This document shows positions 5,897-6,768 of a DNA stretch of 6,768 nucleotides, in pieces. A model generated the notes under the pieces. The model was not told the DNA's origin. It searched no databases and worked only from the letters and a program-made list of their open reading frames with translations. Both the position numbers and the translations under genes were made by a program. Where the stretch lies: assembly GCA_052148155.1 (NCBI GenBank), contig JBKQIY010000174.1:1-6768 (forward strand), read 5' to 3'. How positions within the stretch are numbered: the stretch's first letter is position 1; each line of letters opens with the position of its first letter. This DNA comes from JBBQER01 sp052148155 (GTDB lineage: Bacteria > Actinomycetota > Acidimicrobiia > IMCC26256 > PALSA-610).

Positions 5897-5924
5897 GGAT
5901 GGCGGCGTCACGTTCGATGGAGAC
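5881..5924 (+). repeat. Left-end direct repeats, probable transposase-binding array
   Basis: CACGTTCGATGG occurs at 5885-5896 and 5909-5920. The repeats extend to 16 of 20 matching positions (5881-5900 versus 5905-5924), with a 24-bp period. A third, shorter copy GTTCGATG is at 5949-5956. Repeated sites spaced about two helical turns inside one end are typical of transposase-binding arrays in Mu/Tn7-type elements. The region is non-coding, lying after the stop of the HTH gene. Confidence 0.65.
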
Positions 5925-6000
5925 GAGATTCGGTCAGTGTGATGCGTAGTTCGATGCTCGTCGCGTGACGCGGAGCGCGCTGGTCCGGTGAACGCGGTGG

Positions 6001-6579
6001 TTATCGGGCTGGGAGCGGCTGGGTGGCGAGCATGAGCGCGCCGGTGAGCGCGGCGACGACGGGCCAGCGCGAGCGGGCCTGCTTTTGAACGAGTCGAAGG
6101 TGAGCGGCGGCGGCGAGGCCGAGCGCTTCGAGCGCGTCAGAGAAGGGACTGCCGCGCGGATCGATCCTCGGGTGCATCGGGTCGACTCGAAGCGCCCACA
6201 CTGTCGCCATCACCCGTAGCTCCTCGGCTCTGGCCGTGAAGCGGCGGAGCCAGCCCCGCACCGTCGATGCCGGCACGTCGAGCGATGCCGCGATGGTGCG
6301 GTGGCCTTGACCAGCGTGTTTGGCGAGCAGAGCGGCACCGATGACCTCGATGGCGTCGCGACGGCGCAGCAGTCCGCAGGTCGGCACGAGCACATGCGTC
6401 GACGAACATGCACGGCACCGGGACCTTCGAGGCCGCAGGCTCCGTGACTGTTGCGCGCGCAGTTCGCGCGTCCGCGCCCAACCCCAGGGCCCGAGCTGCC
6501 CGCCGCAGCCCGGACAGGACAGCACGCCGGCTGCCAACTCGTTCTCCACCCTCCTGGGGTCGTCCGCTACCGGCAACAC
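6001..6579 (-). CDS. Zinc-ribbon plus helix-turn-helix protein (DUF6431-like)
   Basis: The product is 192 residues. An N-terminal zinc ribbon has C22, C25, C55 and C58 (CPGCGG ... CRAC), followed by THVLVP and LLRRRDAIEVIGAALL (69-84). A helix-turn-helix comes next, GQGHRTIAASLDVPASTVRGWLRRF (90-114). A long helical C-terminal part ends WPVVAALTGALML. The layout matches my memory of DUF6431 proteins of actinobacteria, which often sit beside DDE transposase genes; no database was consulted. The HTH resembles the N-terminal DNA-binding part of transposases, but no DDE catalytic domain is present, so it could bind the element ends or regulate. It is the only gene of the element. The start is uncertain: GTG at 6579 has GAGGGG 14 nt upstream, whereas a perfect AGGAGG (6555-6550) lies 12 nt before an in-frame TTG at 6537; both keep the zinc ribbon. 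Confidence 0.82.
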   Translation of the reverse strand: MLPVADDPRRVENELAAGVLSCPGCGGQLGPWGWARTRELRAQQSRSLRPRRSRCRACSSTHVLVPTCGLLRRRDAIEVIGAALLAKHAGQGHRTIAASLDVPASTVRGWLRRFTARAEELRVMATVWALRVDPMHPRIDPRGSPFSDALEALGLAAAAHLRLVQKQARSRWPVVAALTGALMLATQPLPAR

Positions 6580-6626
6580 CGTGGTCTCGGTCGCCCCTCA
6601 ATCGCATCGTGTGAGCGTCGCGCCGT

Positions 6627-6640
6627 CCGCCGAACGGCGG
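6627..6640. promoter_or_regulatory. Perfect GC-rich dyad in the leader of the HTH gene
   Basis: CCGCCG and CGGCGG flank a central AA, a 14-bp perfect inverted repeat 47 bp upstream of the GTG at 6579. It may be an operator, perhaps for the HTH protein itself, or a hairpin in the mRNA leader. No U-run follows, so it is not an intrinsic terminator. Confidence 0.4.
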
Positions 6641-6744
6641 GAGGGGCAACTCGTGTTGCGATCCTCCACGTGACGTCGACTCCTCGCAAGCCGAGCCGAC
6701 GGGCCCGTGTTCACACTCGATGACGCTGCAGGCCACTCGCGTGT

Positions 6745-6768
6745 TCATCCAACGTGGCGCTCAACACC
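6745..6768 (-). repeat. Right terminal inverted repeat (at window end)
   Basis: Read on the minus strand from the last base it begins GGTGTTGAGCGCCACGTT and continues GGATGA, matching the left repeat at 19 of 24 positions. A related GCGTCA-TCGA stretch follows inward on the minus strand from 6726. The sequence stops at the outer edge of this repeat. Confidence 0.72.

Larger units (their letters stand above)
5873..6768. mobile_element. Compact TIR-bounded element carrying one zinc-ribbon/HTH gene, no transposase
   Basis: The two ends carry an imperfect inverted repeat, 19 of 24 positions identical, sharing GGTGTTG, CACGTT and GATG in register. Between them lie one complete gene (6579-6001), about 105 bp of left-end DNA inside the repeat and about 165 bp of right-end DNA, with no space for a transposase. 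If the true ends are the 5'-TGTTG positions (5875 and 6766), the element is 892 bp. The left flank would then be CCCGG and the two visible right-flank bases are CC, compatible with a 5-bp target duplication. TG-starting ends with internal repeated binding sites resemble elements moved by DDE transposases of the Mu/Tn7/IS481-like kind; that link is inference. The window ends at the right terminus, so the flank cannot be read. Confidence 0.72.

Noticed and set aside
6566..6584. CAACACC stretch at the HTH gene start resembling the inverted repeat
   Set aside because: Only the outer 7 bp and a few more bases match, it lacks the CACGTT...GATG part, and it lies inside the element. Treated as chance.
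6137..6748. 203-codon minus-strand frame starting in the right end of the element
   Set aside because: It is a frame-shifted shadow of the zinc-ribbon/HTH gene with no recognisable motifs. The 6001-6579 frame contains the CxxC pairs and the HTH.

Overview
This is GC-rich DNA with frequent GTG starts and several start codons placed 6-7 nt after a TANNNT -10 hexamer, as expected for leaderless mRNAs. The protein families (thiolase-like protein with DUF35 partner, acyl-CoA dehydrogenase, SnoaL-like protein, zinc-ribbon/HTH protein of the DUF6431 type) also point to an actinobacterium, possibly an environmental lineage. The genus cannot be told from the sequence.

Left part (1-4078) is a CoA-thioester catabolism locus. 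On the minus strand, a thiolase-like protein (2655-1477) overlaps a DUF35 zinc-ribbon/OB-fold protein (1480-1076) by 4 nt (ATGA). They are followed by a small J-domain protein (990-673) and a SnoaL/NTF2-like protein (568-122). Diverging from the thiolase across about 200 bp is an acyl-CoA dehydrogenase (2855-4078), with a palindromic operator candidate between them. The thiolase-like protein lacks the N-terminal nucleophilic Cys of true thiolases and is paired with DUF35. This resembles the Ltp2/DUF35 aldolase arrangement of steroid side-chain breakdown, so the locus may oxidise an acyl-CoA side chain and then cleave it by retro-aldol chemistry. The substrate is unknown.

The middle part (4079-5640) holds a complete tyrosine recombinase (4153-5250) with all recognisable catalytic residues but no visible excisionase, tRNA or phage genes. 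It is convergent with a small phosphomannose-isomerase-type cupin (5633-5265). The cupin is followed by an AT-richer, apparently non-coding spacer.

The right part (5873-6768) is the most notable. Two imperfect terminal inverted repeats (19 of 24 positions identical, outer sequence GGTGTTG) lie at 5873-5896 and at the last 24 bases of the window. They enclose about 0.9 kb with one complete gene, a zinc-ribbon plus helix-turn-helix protein (6579-6001), and no transposase. A second, 24-bp-spaced copy of the inner repeat motif sits inside the left end, as expected of a transposase-binding site array. I read this as a compact single-gene mobile element, probably mobilised in trans. The sequence stops at its right terminus, which fits a multi-copy repeat breaking an assembly.
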